In this document: one piece after another, positions 16,406-25,543 of the stretch
Numbering within the stretch: position 1 is the first letter of the stretch
Layout of the letters: every line of letters starts with the position of its first letter
Source of the DNA: Pseudomonas kermanshahensis
GTDB lineage: Bacteria; Pseudomonadota; Gammaproteobacteria; Pseudomonadales; Pseudomonadaceae
DNA length: 64,000 bases
Direction of reading: 5' to 3'
Assembly: GCF_014269205.2 (NCBI RefSeq)
Contig: NZ_JABWRY020000001.1
Span: forward strand, 1,736,001 to 1,800,000
Notes under the pieces: model-generated
Told to the model about the DNA's origin: nothing
Database searches by the model: none
The model's input: only the letters and a program-made list of their open reading frames with translations
Translations under genes and position numbers: made by a program

Positions 16406-17431
16406 TCAGGCAGTCCCCGCGCCCCAGGTATCGCTGAGCATGAACCCGGCCGCCAGCGGGTCATCCGGGTCCACCCCCAACTGCTGCAGCCCGTAAAGCC
16501 AGGCGCGCCCGGTTACCCGCGGCAGCACCGCAGGCCGGCCGGCGACCTCGGTATGCCCGAGCAGGGTGACCTGGAACTGCCCGCCGATGGTCGAGCGCGA
16601 CACCAACTCGTCACCCGTCTGCACCAGGCCGCGTGCCGCCAAGGTGGCCAGGTTGGCCGAGCTGCCGGTGCCGCACGGCGAGCGGTCGACCCGGCCAGGC
16701 GGCAGGGTCGTGCAGGTTTGGTAGGTGCGCTCATCAAGGCGATTGCGGAACATCACATACGCCACCTCGTTGACCGACGGCAGCAACGGGTGCTGGATGT
16801 TCAGCTGTCGATTGATCACGTCTTTCAACGCCACACCGGCGTCGGCCAACGCCCGGGCATTCTCCGGGTTGATGGACAACCCGGTCTGCTCGACGTCTAC
16901 CAGCGCGTAGTACACACCCCCAAACGCCACATCGAGCTTGATCGTGCCGAACGCTTCTGTCTCGACGGCCAGGTCCAGGTGCTCGACGAACGCCGGCACC
17001 ATGTCCAGCGACACGCTCAGGCAGCGCCCGTCCGCGCACTGGGCACGGGCGGTGACCAGGCCGGCCGGGGTGTCGAGCACCACGGTGGTTTCTGGCGTCT
17101 GCATCGGCACCATGCCCAGTTCGAGCAGGGCGGTGACCACGCAGATGCAGTTGCTGCCGGACATCGGGTGGGCCTTGTCGGCCTGCAGCACGATGAACCC
17201 GGCGTGTGCATCAGGGTGGGTCGGCGGCAGCAGCAGGTTCACCGACATCTGCAGGCAGCCACGCGGCTCCAGCGTCACCAGGCGCCGTAGGCTGTCGTCG
17301 ACCTCGTTGATGTAGTTCATCTTGTCCAGCATGCTGGCGCCGGGGATGCCCAAAACGCCACCGGTGATGACCTTGCCGATTTCGCCCTCGCAGTGCACTT
17401 CGGCCAGTTGCAGGGTCTGTTTCCAACGCAT
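16406..17431 (-). CDS. Proline racemase family protein (probable 4-hydroxyproline 2-epimerase, Ser/Cys type)
   Basis: Encodes 341 residues of the diaminopimelate-epimerase-like fold. The second catalytic Cys is in D-R-S-P-C-G-T-G-S-S-A-N. At the position of the first catalytic Cys (M-C-G-H-G in the prototype) this protein has Ser (P-M-S-G-S-N-C-I-C). Ser/Cys members are known to epimerise hydroxyprolines, whereas Thr/Cys members dehydrate 3-hydroxyproline. The gene is followed in the pathway sense by a DadA-like oxidase and a DapA-like lyase, as expected for trans-4-hydroxy-L-proline breakdown. The exact substrate is uncertain. It ends about 9 bases after the ALDH gene stop and is in the same operon. 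Confidence 0.85.
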   Translation of the reverse strand: MRWKQTLQLAEVHCEGEIGKVITGGVLGIPGASMLDKMNYINEVDDSLRRLVTLEPRGCLQMSVNLLLPPTHPDAHAGFIVLQADKAHPMSGSNCICVVTALLELGMVPMQTPETTVVLDTPAGLVTARAQCADGRCLSVSLDMVPAFVEHLDLAVETEAFGTIKLDVAFGGVYYALVDVEQTGLSINPENARALADAGVALKDVINRQLNIQHPLLPSVNEVAYVMFRNRLDERTYQTCTTLPPGRVDRSPCGTGSSANLATLAARGLVQTGDELVSRSTIGGQFQVTLLGHTEVAGRPAVLPRVTGRAWLYGLQQLGVDPDDPLAAGFMLSDTWGAGTA

Positions 17432-17440
17432 GGCGTTACC

Positions 17441-18922
17441 TCACTTGATGTACCAGCCCCAAGGCTGTTCGCTGTCGTAGCGGGTGATCTGCTTGGTTTC
17501 GAGGTAGTTGTTCAGGCCCCATTCACCCAGCTCGCGGCCAATCCCGCTTTGCTTGTAACCGCCCCAGGGGGCTTCGGTAAAGGTCGGCTGGGAGCAGTTG
17601 ATCCAGACAATACCTGCGCGGAACTTGCGGGCCACGCGCTCACAGCGCGCCAGGTCTTTGGACATGACTGCGGCGCCCAGGCCGAAGCGTGAGTTGTTGG
17701 CCGCGTCGATCGCTTCCTGTTCGCTGTCGAAGGGGCGGATGCACACCACCGGGCCAAAGATTTCTTCGTTCCAGATCCAGCTGTGTTCCGGCACGTCGGC
17801 GAACACTGTGGGTTGCAGGTAGAAGCCTTTGTCCAGGTGTGCTGGGCGCTCGCCGCCCACCACCAGGCGGGCACCTTCTTCCAGGCCCCGGGCGATGGCG
17901 CGCAGGGTGCCATCGTACTGGTTACGGTTGACCAGCGGGCCGAGCAGCACGCCTTCTTCCATGCCGTTGCCGATCTTGATCTTGCGCGTTTCTTCGGCAA
18001 GGCGTGCCAGCAACGGCTCGTACACCGAACGCTCTACCAGCACCCGTGAGGTGGCCGAGCAGACCTCGCCCTTGTTCCAGAAAATCCCGAACATGATCCA
18101 CTCGACCGCAGCTTCGATATCGCTGTCGGCAAAGATCACGAATGGCGACTTGCCGCCCAGCTCCAGGGTGACGTTCTTGATGTCCTGTGCGGCCGCTTGC
18201 ATGATGCGGCTGCCGACCGGCACGCTGCCGGTGAAGGCCAGTTTGTCTACGCCGGGGTGCGCGGTCAGCGCTGCACCGACGGTGGTGCCGGGGCCGGTGA
18301 CGATGTTCAGCACACCGGCAGGCAAGCCGGCTTCATCGGCGATGCGCGCGAGCTCCAGCGCGGTCAGCGAGGTTTGCTCGGCGGGCTTGAGGACGATGCA
18401 GCAGCCCGCCGCCAGGGCCGGGGCGATCTTCCACGCGGCCATCAGCATCGGGAAATTCCAGGGCACGATGGCGCCGGCAACACCGATGGGTTCCTTGCGC
18501 GCCACGCAGCTGAAACGGTCATCGGACAGCGCGATGGGTTTTTCGCGTTTCTCATCCAGTTCTTCAGCCAGGTTGGCGTAGAACTCGAAACAGCCCGCTG
18601 TGTCGCCGATGTCCCACATCGCTTCCGGAAAGGGTTTGCCGTTATCGCGCACTTCAAGGGTGGCCAATTGTTCCTGGCGGGCACGGATGCCCTCGGCGAT
18701 CTTGCGCAGGTAGGCGCCACGTTCGGCGCCGCTCAGGCGTGGCCATGGGCCTTCGTCGAAGGCAACGCGAGCTGCTTTGACGGCCACGTCGATGTCTTCG
18801 GCACTGCCGGACGCCACCTGCGCGATCAGGCTTTCGTCACTGGGATCGAAAGAGGGGAAGCGTGCGCCCAGGATGGGGCTGACCCATTGGCCATTGATGT
18901 AAAACTGGTCGTAGCGATTCAT
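17441..18922 (-). CDS. NAD(P)-dependent aldehyde dehydrogenase
   Basis: Encodes 493 residues, the normal length of the superfamily. The catalytic Cys is in N-K-G-E-V-C-S-A-T-S-R, the general base Glu in L-E-L-G-G-K-S-P, and P-W-N-F-P marks the cofactor site. It is closest in style to betaine/amino-aldehyde dehydrogenases. In this operon it could oxidise alpha-ketoglutarate semialdehyde, the last step of hydroxyproline degradation. Its start overlaps the oxidase stop by four bases (ATGA). Confidence 0.9.
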   Translation of the reverse strand: MNRYDQFYINGQWVSPILGARFPSFDPSDESLIAQVASGSAEDIDVAVKAARVAFDEGPWPRLSGAERGAYLRKIAEGIRARQEQLATLEVRDNGKPFPEAMWDIGDTAGCFEFYANLAEELDEKREKPIALSDDRFSCVARKEPIGVAGAIVPWNFPMLMAAWKIAPALAAGCCIVLKPAEQTSLTALELARIADEAGLPAGVLNIVTGPGTTVGAALTAHPGVDKLAFTGSVPVGSRIMQAAAQDIKNVTLELGGKSPFVIFADSDIEAAVEWIMFGIFWNKGEVCSATSRVLVERSVYEPLLARLAEETRKIKIGNGMEEGVLLGPLVNRNQYDGTLRAIARGLEEGARLVVGGERPAHLDKGFYLQPTVFADVPEHSWIWNEEIFGPVVCIRPFDSEQEAIDAANNSRFGLGAAVMSKDLARCERVARKFRAGIVWINCSQPTFTEAPWGGYKQSGIGRELGEWGLNNYLETKQITRYDSEQPWGWYIK

Positions 18923-20199
18923 GCTGCTCCTCCAATGAGTGCGAAACGTCGGGCGCTGAAGGCGTTCAGGTCTTGTGCGGGCGTGCGCTGCGCGACCAGG
19001 TCGGCAACCAGGCGGCCGGTGGTGGCGCCGAGGGTGAGGCCGAGTTGGCCATGCCCGAAGGCCATGACCACGTTGTGCAGGCGTGGTGCGCGGTCGATGA
19101 CGGGTTTGGTGTCCGGCAGGAAGGGCCGGTAGCCGACGCCAAACTGCATGCCTTGGGTGTTCAGTTGCGGCAGTACCCGGCGTGCCTTTTCCATGATGAT
19201 CTCGGCGCGCTTGAAGTTCGGTTCGGCGCCTGGCGCTGCGAACTCGAGGGTGCCGCCAATCTGCAGGCCACGGGTCATGGGGGCAAAGCAGAAACCACCG
19301 TCGGCATAGATCACCGAATGGCGGATCTCAACCCCAGGCTGGGGTAATACCGCCTGGTAGCCGGCAATCCCAGCCAGCGGGATGTTGACCCCAAGGGTGT
19401 CGAAAAACGCGCGGGCACCGGTACCGGCGGCGACGACAACCTGCTCGGCCGGCAAGCGCGTGCCGTCGGCAAGGGTCACGCCGGTGGCGCGGTCGTGGGT
19501 GTGGTCGATCTTCACCGCGGCTTGGCGCACGCGCACGCCCCCTTGGGCAATGAAACTTGTGGTCAGGGCCGCGATAAACCCTTCGGTGTCATTGACGGCG
19601 CGCCAGTCGGGGAACAGCAAACCATGCTGGTACTTGCCCGCCAGGGCCGGCTCCAGGTCAGCGATGGCCGCGCCGTCCAGCTCTTCTGATTTGAAGCCAA
19701 GCTGCTTGCGCAGGTCCAGGTGAGGGCGTTCGTGGGCCAGCCCGGCCGGGGAGTCGAATACCTCAAGGATGGGGCGGTCGCCTAGCAGGGTCTTGTCGGG
19801 GCAGGCGTTCAGCAACGGCGCATAGTCGTCGTAGACATGCTGGGTGAGCCGGGCCATGTCTTGCGCGATCTGGTTGATCTTCGAGGTGCGCGCGCAGGCC
19901 AGGAACCGCAGAAACCACGGCAGGATGCCAGGCAGTGCGCTGGGGCGCAGGGCCAGGGGGCCTTTCTGGTCGAGCAGCCAGCCAGGAATTTTCATCAAGA
20001 TGCCAGGCTTGGACAGCGGGATGACTTCGCTGACCGCCATCTGGCCGCAGCTCCACTTGGCGGTGCTGTCGCCAGGGGCGGCGGGGTCGACCAGGGTGAC
20101 CCGGTGGCCGTCGCGCTGCAGGTACAGCGCGCAGCAGACGCCGACGATACCGCCACCGATGACGATGGCCTGTTGCGCTGAAGGGTGCGGGTTGTTCAT
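18919..20199 (-). CDS. FAD-dependent D-amino-acid dehydrogenase (DadA-like)
   Basis: Encodes 426 residues with an N-terminal dinucleotide-binding fold (I-V-I-G-G-G-I-V-G-V) and the DAO family C-terminal G-H-G-Q-L-G-L-T-L-G. In a hydroxyproline pathway it would oxidise cis-4-hydroxy-D-proline to the pyrroline, feeding electrons to the respiratory chain. It is adjacent to the racemase-family and DapA-like genes, which supports this. General D-amino-acid oxidation is the alternative. Confidence 0.87.
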   Translation of the reverse strand: MNNPHPSAQQAIVIGGGIVGVCCALYLQRDGHRVTLVDPAAPGDSTAKWSCGQMAVSEVIPLSKPGILMKIPGWLLDQKGPLALRPSALPGILPWFLRFLACARTSKINQIAQDMARLTQHVYDDYAPLLNACPDKTLLGDRPILEVFDSPAGLAHERPHLDLRKQLGFKSEELDGAAIADLEPALAGKYQHGLLFPDWRAVNDTEGFIAALTTSFIAQGGVRVRQAAVKIDHTHDRATGVTLADGTRLPAEQVVVAAGTGARAFFDTLGVNIPLAGIAGYQAVLPQPGVEIRHSVIYADGGFCFAPMTRGLQIGGTLEFAAPGAEPNFKRAEIIMEKARRVLPQLNTQGMQFGVGYRPFLPDTKPVIDRAPRLHNVVMAFGHGQLGLTLGATTGRLVADLVAQRTPAQDLNAFSARRFALIGGAA

Positions 20200-20221
20200 G
20201 GTGCAGGCTCTACGTTGTTGC

Positions 20222-20320
20222 GAGGGCTGCGCCCTCGATCGCGGGCAAGCCCGCTCCTACAGGTTTGCGCCGCTCCTTGTGAGAGCGGGCTTGCCCGCGA
20301 TGGGCCGCAAAGCGGCCCCT
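20222..20320. repeat. Pair of inverted REP elements
   Basis: GAGGGCTGCGCCCTC with GATCGCGGGCAAGCCCGCTCCTAC faces an inverted copy (GAGAGCGGGCTTGCCCGCGAT, then GGGCCGCAAAGCGGCCC). It lies between two operon genes and may act as a transcript stabiliser or partial terminator. Confidence 0.85.
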
Positions 20321-20325
20321 GGCAC

Positions 20326-21201
20326 TTATTGCTGCGAAGCTTCGTATACCGTGCGGAACTCGGCCTTTTCTTCATCGGTCAGCGGCAGCAGCGGCGCACG
20401 GGCATTGCCAACCTTGAAGCCTGCCAGCTCCGCCCCGTACTTGACCTTTTGCACGAACTTGCCGCTTTCCAGGTTGGCCATGGCTGGGAACAAACTGCGC
20501 ATCACTTGCTGGGCACCGCGGATATCGCCAGCCGTAAAGGCCTTGTGGAAGGCCACGACCTTCTCCGGGAAGATGTTCGCCGGGCCACAGATCCAGCTGT
20601 CGGCGCCCCACAGGTAGAAGTCCAGCGCTTGGTCGTCCGAGCCGCAGGACAACTGCATGCCCTTGTATTTCTCACCGATCTCGATGGCACGCAACAGGTT
20701 GCCGCTGCTTTCCTTGATGCCGATCACACGCGGGTGTTGGTGCAGCGCCGCGATCACGTCCAGGCCCACTTCGACGTTGGTGCGGATGGGGTAGTTGTAG
20801 AGCACCACGTTGATCTCGGGAAAGGTCTGAAGGATGGTGTTGTAGTGGGCCAGCAGCTCTTCCTGGGACGGCAGCGCATAGTACGGCGGGGCAATCAGCA
20901 GGTTGGTGTAGCCAGCGTCGACGGTCTGCTTGATCTGCTCCAGCACTTCACGGGTGCACGAACCGTTGGCCCCCGCGATCAGGGTGCCGCGGTCACCGAC
21001 CACCTCTTTGACGGTGGCCAGTATCTGACGGCGTTCGTCATTGGCCAGTGCATAGTATTCGCCGGTCGAGCCCAGTGGCACGAAACCGCTGACCCCTGCG
21101 GCCAGTTGATGCTCGAGGATCGAGGCCAGGGTGTCGTGATCGACTTTGCCCGCGGCGTCGAAAGGGGTGACCAAGGCAGGCAGGATACCGTTGAGTTTCA
21201 T
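20326..21201 (-). CDS. DapA-family lyase/deaminase (dihydrodipicolinate synthase-like)
   Basis: Encodes 291 residues. The Schiff-base Lys is in V-I-G-I-K-E-S-S-G-N, with Tyr in V-V-L-Y-N-Y-P-I and the dicarboxylate loop P-L-G-S-T-G-E-Y-Y-A-L. Real dapA is normally elsewhere; here, beside racemase and oxidase genes, it best fits pyrroline-4-hydroxy-2-carboxylate deaminase, which yields alpha-ketoglutarate semialdehyde. The next gene in the pathway is the aldehyde dehydrogenase at 17441. Confidence 0.88.
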   Translation of the reverse strand: MKLNGILPALVTPFDAAGKVDHDTLASILEHQLAAGVSGFVPLGSTGEYYALANDERRQILATVKEVVGDRGTLIAGANGSCTREVLEQIKQTVDAGYTNLLIAPPYYALPSQEELLAHYNTILQTFPEINVVLYNYPIRTNVEVGLDVIAALHQHPRVIGIKESSGNLLRAIEIGEKYKGMQLSCGSDDQALDFYLWGADSWICGPANIFPEKVVAFHKAFTAGDIRGAQQVMRSLFPAMANLESGKFVQKVKYGAELAGFKVGNARAPLLPLTDEEKAEFRTVYEASQQ

Positions 21202-21237
21202 GATGTCGTCTCCGGGGTTGGTTTCAGATCAGTCAGG

Positions 21238-21903
21238 TCAGTAGGCGTAGCGACGCAGCAGGCGCCCTTCGACCACGCCGACCAGGCGGGTCAGCGGGAA
21301 GGCCACGAGGAAGTAGATGACGGCCACAGCCGAGAGGAACTCGACCGGGCGGGCGGTGCTGTTGGAAATGTTCTGGCCGACGAACATCAAGTCGGCGACC
21401 CCAACCGAGGAGATCAACGCACTCTCCTTGAACAGGCTGACCACGTTCGACAGCAGCGGGGGCACGGCGCGCAGCAGTGCCTGGGGGAAGATCACATAGA
21501 GCACCTTCACCTTTGACGTCAGGCCCAGGGCGGTGCAGGCGTCGTGCTGTTCGCTGGCGATGGACTTCAGCGCGCCGCGGAAGGTCTCGCTGGTGATTGC
21601 CCCCATGAACAAGGTCAGGGCGATCAACACCGAGGCATAGGGCGGGATGTTCAGGCCGAAGACCACCGGGAAGCAGAAGAACACCCAGAACAGCTGGATC
21701 AGCAGTGGCGTGCCGCGGAAAAACTCCACGTACAGGGTCAGCGGCAGGCGCAGCAGCGGCGTCTTGACCTGGCGCAGCAGGCTGACCACAAAGCCCAGCA
21801 GGCTGCCCAGCAGGGCGCAGATACCGGTGAATGCCAAGGTTAGGGCCAGGCCTTTCAACAGCACTGGCCAGTAGTTCAGAACAACCGAGAAATCGAGTGG
21901 CAT
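21238..21903 (-). CDS. Polar amino-acid ABC transporter permease
   Basis: Encodes 221 residues with five to six membrane segments. The inner-membrane coupling motif (E-Q-H-D-A-C-T-A-L-G-L..F-P-Q-A-L-L-R-A-V-P-P) identifies the HisM/GltJ family. It would pair with the permease at 21914, the ATPase at 22596 and the binding protein at 23850. There are 10 bases between the two permease genes. Confidence 0.92.
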   Translation of the reverse strand: MPLDFSVVLNYWPVLLKGLALTLAFTGICALLGSLLGFVVSLLRQVKTPLLRLPLTLYVEFFRGTPLLIQLFWVFFCFPVVFGLNIPPYASVLIALTLFMGAITSETFRGALKSIASEQHDACTALGLTSKVKVLYVIFPQALLRAVPPLLSNVVSLFKESALISSVGVADLMFVGQNISNSTARPVEFLSAVAVIYFLVAFPLTRLVGVVEGRLLRRYAY

Positions 21904-21913
21904 GGCTGTCTCC

Positions 21914-22585
21914 TCAGCGCTGGGCAGCCAGGTCCTGGCGTCGCTCGAACCACTGCACCAGCTGGGCGATCGGAAGGGACAGGGCGAAGTAGACCAGGGC
22001 GATCAGGGTGTAGGTTTCCAACGGGCGATAAGCCTCGGTGGCCAGGCTCTTGCCGACGTACATCAGGTCGGCGACGGCGACGATCGCCACTAGCGCGCTT
22101 TGCTGCAGGGTGCCGATGCCGTTGGTGATCAGCACCGGCAAGGCGCTGCGCAGCGATTGCGGCAACACCACGTACAGCGTGCGCTGCCAGGGCTTCAGGC
22201 CCAGTGCCACGCAGGCATCGAGGTGCTCGCGCGGTACCGCTTGAACGCCCGCGCGGTAGGCCTCGGCATTGAATGCCGTAAGGTTCAAGCCCAGGGCCAG
22301 GAAGCCCATGGCGATCGGGTCGATGAACACGTCGAACAGCATCGGAACGCAGTAGAAGAACCAGACGATCTGCAACAGCGCCGGGGTGCAGCGGAAGAAC
22401 TCGATGAACAGCTGCGCCGGCCAGCGGATGAAGAACCATCGGCTCAGGGCCATCAGGCACAGCACGAAACCGCACACCAGCCCGATCAGGTTGGACACCA
22501 GGGCCAGCTCGAGGGTGACCTTGAGGCCGTCGAGCAGGGCCGGCAGGCTGCCATTGAGGAAGTGGAAGTCAAATTGGTAGTTCAT
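21914..22585 (-). CDS. Polar amino-acid ABC transporter permease
   Basis: Encodes 223 residues from ATG 22585 (M-N-Y-Q-F-D-F). An upstream extension overlapping the ATPase is not credible. The coupling motif E-H-L-D-A-C-V-A-L-G-L..L-P-Q-S-L-R-S-A-L-P is present. It is the second half of the heterodimeric channel. Confidence 0.92.
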   Translation of the reverse strand: MNYQFDFHFLNGSLPALLDGLKVTLELALVSNLIGLVCGFVLCLMALSRWFFIRWPAQLFIEFFRCTPALLQIVWFFYCVPMLFDVFIDPIAMGFLALGLNLTAFNAEAYRAGVQAVPREHLDACVALGLKPWQRTLYVVLPQSLRSALPVLITNGIGTLQQSALVAIVAVADLMYVGKSLATEAYRPLETYTLIALVYFALSLPIAQLVQWFERRQDLAAQR

Positions 22586-22595
22586 CGGAGCGCCC

Positions 22596-23417
22596 TCAGT
22601 CCAGGTGCAGGACTTTTTCCAGAAACTCGCGGGTACGGGGTTCGCGCGGGGCGGTAAAGAGCTGGTCTGGGTGGCCCTGCTCGACGACCTTGCCGTTGGC
22701 ACAGAACACTACGCGGGTGGCGATGTGGCGGGCGAAGTGCATGTCGTGGGTGACGATGACCATCGCCATCTTCTGTTCGGCCAGTTGCAGCATCACGTTC
22801 TGCACCTCGATGACCATTTCCGGGTCGAGTGCCGAGGTGACTTCGTCGAACAGCATCAGCCGCGGTTCGAGCATCAGTGCGCGGGCGATGGCCACACGTT
22901 GTTTCTGGCCACCGGAGAGCTGGCTGGGGTAGGCGTGCAGCTTGCTTTCCAGGCCCAGCCGGGCGAGGTAGGCGCGGGCTTTTTCGGTGGCCTCGGCCTT
23001 GCTCAGGCCATGCACCTTGACCGGGGCGAGGATCAGGTTGCCCAGCACCGAGAGGTGCGGGAACAAGGTGTAGTGCTGGAACACCATGCCGATCTGTTTG
23101 TGCAGGGTTTCATCCAGCGGCTTGCCTTGCTTGCGGCAGCCATCGATGTAGGGCTTGCCCTGGAAGCGGATGGTGCCGCCCTGGATACCTTCCAGGCCCA
23201 TCAACACCCGCAGCAACGAACTTTTACCGCTGCCGGATGGGCCGATGATCACCAGCCGGTCATCGGCGCGCATGTCCAGGTTCATCTGGTCCATCACCAC
23301 CAGTTGCTCGCCATAGGCCTTGCGAACGTCACGCAGCTGGATGAAATCACCGCCGTTGACGGAATTCGGGGTGAGCGAAGTCAGTGGCTGGGCAGCCACT
23401 AAATGAGGCGTGTTCAT
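22596..23417 (-). CDS. Amino-acid ABC transporter ATP-binding protein
   Basis: Encodes 273 residues from ATG 23417, which has GGAGA upstream. Walker A is G-P-S-G-S-G-K-S-S-L-L, the signature is L-S-G-G-Q-K-Q-R-V-A-I-A-R-A-L, Walker B is L-M-L-F-D-E-V-T-S-A-L-D and the switch His is in V-T-H-D-M. It drives the two adjoining permeases. The N-terminus has about 25 extra residues before the usual start of the domain. Confidence 0.93.
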   Translation of the reverse strand: MNTPHLVAAQPLTSLTPNSVNGGDFIQLRDVRKAYGEQLVVMDQMNLDMRADDRLVIIGPSGSGKSSLLRVLMGLEGIQGGTIRFQGKPYIDGCRKQGKPLDETLHKQIGMVFQHYTLFPHLSVLGNLILAPVKVHGLSKAEATEKARAYLARLGLESKLHAYPSQLSGGQKQRVAIARALMLEPRLMLFDEVTSALDPEMVIEVQNVMLQLAEQKMAMVIVTHDMHFARHIATRVVFCANGKVVEQGHPDQLFTAPREPRTREFLEKVLHLD

Positions 23418-23641
23418 GACAGTCGTCTCCGCGAGGTCGCCCCTGGCCAGGGCCCTCGGCATGTCAGCAGGCGTTACCGGGCTTTCAGGCCCGCTGTGTT
23501 TTAGGCAGCAGCCGCAGAATTGCAGCGAGACACGGGACGGCGGGGAAAGGGGGGCGTGGCATTTTGAGTCTCTCCGGTGATTGTTTTTGTAGGCAGAAGA
23601 GCAAGCAAAAAAATAGCGCGATAATTCTAATGAGTGCCGCT

Positions 23642-23650
23642 ATGTATGCA
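23642..23650. promoter_or_regulatory. Candidate GntR half-site in divergent promoter region
   Basis: ATGTATGCA, identical to the box at 15490. It lies in the 432-base gap (23418-23849) between the divergent ABC ATPase and binding-protein genes, which holds no gene. Confidence 0.5.
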
Positions 23651-23777
23651 GCGTTGTATTCAGGCTAGTGTGATTTCGCTGAGCCTGTCAACACATGCGT
23701 AAGCGGAAATTTTTTCATCAGCATTCCAAACGGCTATTGACAGGCCAGCTCAACCCTTTCTACTGTGAGTACAGCAT

Positions 23778-23797
23778 TGCATACATACAAGCATGCA
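23778..23797. promoter_or_regulatory. Candidate GntR operator before binding-protein gene
   Basis: TGCATACAT (23778-23786, the inverse of ATGTATGCA) followed by GCATGCA (23791-23797), about 53 bases before the start at 23850. Arrangement mirrors the site at 15490-15510. Confidence 0.5.
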
Positions 23798-23849
23798 GAT
23801 AAACGCCTTACCTTCCTGCCAACAACAATGATTATCAGTGAGGTCAAAA

Positions 23850-24683
23850 ATGGTTGTTTCCGTCCGCTCTTCGTTCAACGCGCTGTTGGCCAGTGCCAGC
23901 CTTTGTGCCGCACTGCTGGCTCAAGCGCCGGCCCAGGCCGCTGAGACTTCGCTGTGGCAAGACGTGCAAAAAGCCGGGGTGTTGCGTTGTGGCGCCGCCG
24001 TGGCAGCGCCGTACGTGATGCGAGACGCCAGCACTAGCGCCTACAGCGGCTACTTCGTCGACCTGTGCCGGGACTTCGGCGAGAAGGTGCTCAAGGTCAA
24101 GGTGGAGTTCGTCGACACCAGTTGGGACAACCTGGTGGCGGGCTTGCAAAGCAGCAAGTGGGACCTGGCCATGGCCCTGAACCAGACCCCGGAACGTGCC
24201 TTGGCGGTCGCATTCACCGTGCCGGCAACCGACTATCAGGTGTCGCTGCTGGTCAACAAGAACAACCCCAAGCTCGTAGACGTGAAGGACGACATCGCCA
24301 CCCTCGACAAACCGGACGTGACGTTCGCGGTGATGTCTGGCACAGCCCAGGACAAGGCCATCAGCGCGGTCGTGCGCAATGGCAAGATCATGCGTTTGCC
24401 CGGCATGGACGAAGCGCGCCTGGCGGTCATGTCCAAACGTGCTGATGTGCTGGTCGATGCCAGCGACACCAACCACCTGTTTGCCCTGGCCAACCCTGAC
24501 TGGACCCGCGAGATACTGCCCAAGCCTGCACTGGCCAAGCAGGGCGTTTCATTCGGTGTACGCCGGGACATCACGGCGGCCGACCTTGAAGTGCTGAACA
24601 TCTACCTGAGGCAGCGACGCGACACCGGTGAAATCCAGCAGTTGGTCGACAACGCTTCGCTGGCGGCCAACGCTGCCAAGTAG
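23850..24683 (+). CDS. Amino-acid ABC transporter substrate-binding protein
   Basis: Encodes 277 residues from ATG 23850; GTGAGG at 23838-23843 serves as ribosome-binding site and argues against the GTG at 23838. A signal peptide ends A-Q-A-A. The mature protein is SBP_bac_3-like: L-R-C-G-A-A-V-A-A-P-Y near the start, G-Y-F-V-D-L-C-R-D-F, and W-D-N-L-V-A-G-L-Q-S-S-K-W-D-L-A. It delivers an amino or imino acid to the divergently encoded permease complex. Confidence 0.92.
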   Translation: MVVSVRSSFNALLASASLCAALLAQAPAQAAETSLWQDVQKAGVLRCGAAVAAPYVMRDASTSAYSGYFVDLCRDFGEKVLKVKVEFVDTSWDNLVAGLQSSKWDLAMALNQTPERALAVAFTVPATDYQVSLLVNKNNPKLVDVKDDIATLDKPDVTFAVMSGTAQDKAISAVVRNGKIMRLPGMDEARLAVMSKRADVLVDASDTNHLFALANPDWTREILPKPALAKQGVSFGVRRDITAADLEVLNIYLRQRRDTGEIQQLVDNASLAANAAK

Positions 24684-24764
24684 GGCGTAACACTGCGTCA
24701 TGCCGCGCGCCTGCAGCCAGGCACGCGGCATTTTTCTGGGCTGCATAGAAAGAAGGTGAACTTC

Positions 24765-25535
24765 ATGAGTGAACGCACACGGCCCCTGCATGGGCAGGTA
24801 GTCCTGGTCACGGGAGCGTCAGGGGGTATTGGCGCCGCGATTGTCGAACAACTGGCGGCCGAGGGTGCCAAGCCGCTGATTCATTACAGCCGCGATGCCA
24901 AAGGTGCCGAGGCCCTGTTGGAGCGGATCGCGGGCAATGGCTGGACCGTGCAGGGTGACCTGAGCCAGGACACCGGCCCCGAGGCCCTGTGGCATGCCGC
25001 CCTTGAGCTGGCCGGTGGGCGCATCCATGGCCTGGTCAACAACGCAGGCATCCGCACCGAGGTCCCGCTGGATGCGCCCTCAGCGCAATGGCGGGCGGCG
25101 TGGCGTCGCGAGTTTCAAGTCAACTTCTTCGCCGCAGCCGACTTGTGCCGTGAAGCAGTGGCGCATTTTGGCGCCCATGGCGGCGGGCGTATCGTCAACA
25201 TGGCCAGCCGCGCCGCCCAGCGAGGTTATGCCGCCGAGGCATTGCCCTACGGCAGCAGCAAGGCCGCGCTGATCAACTTGACCAAATCACTGGCCCGTAG
25301 CGTGGCGGGGCAGGGTGTGGTGGCGGTGGCGATTGCCCCGGGTTGGGTGCGCACCGACATGGCGGAACAGTTTGTCGCCCAACATGGCGAAGCCGCCGCC
25401 GTGGCAGACATCCCCCTTGGGCGTATGGCCAGCCCGACTGAAATCGCCGAGCTGGTGGCGTTCACTTTGCGCCCGTCCCAGGCGTCGCTCAACGGCGCGA
25501 CGCTGGATATGAACGGCGGCAGTTACATCCGATGA
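24765..25535 (+). CDS. Short-chain dehydrogenase/reductase (SDR)
   Basis: Encodes 256 residues from ATG 24765, with AGAAGG 8 bases upstream; GTG 24756 lies too close to that site. Motifs are T-G-A-S-G-G-I-G, N-N-A-G-I-R, catalytic Ser in N-M-A-S-R-A and Tyr-x3-Lys in P-Y-G-S-S-K-A-A. It follows the binding-protein gene in the same direction by about 80 bases and is probably co-regulated. Substrate unknown. Confidence 0.9.
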   Translation: MSERTRPLHGQVVLVTGASGGIGAAIVEQLAAEGAKPLIHYSRDAKGAEALLERIAGNGWTVQGDLSQDTGPEALWHAALELAGGRIHGLVNNAGIRTEVPLDAPSAQWRAAWRREFQVNFFAAADLCREAVAHFGAHGGGRIVNMASRAAQRGYAAEALPYGSSKAALINLTKSLARSVAGQGVVAVAIAPGWVRTDMAEQFVAQHGEAAAVADIPLGRMASPTEIAELVAFTLRPSQASLNGATLDMNGGSYIR

Positions 25536-25543
25536 GGCGCCGC

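Noticed and set aside
20185..21516. 443-residue open frame opposite the DapA-like gene
   Set aside because: Antisense shadow with no recognisable motif, starting in a REP element.
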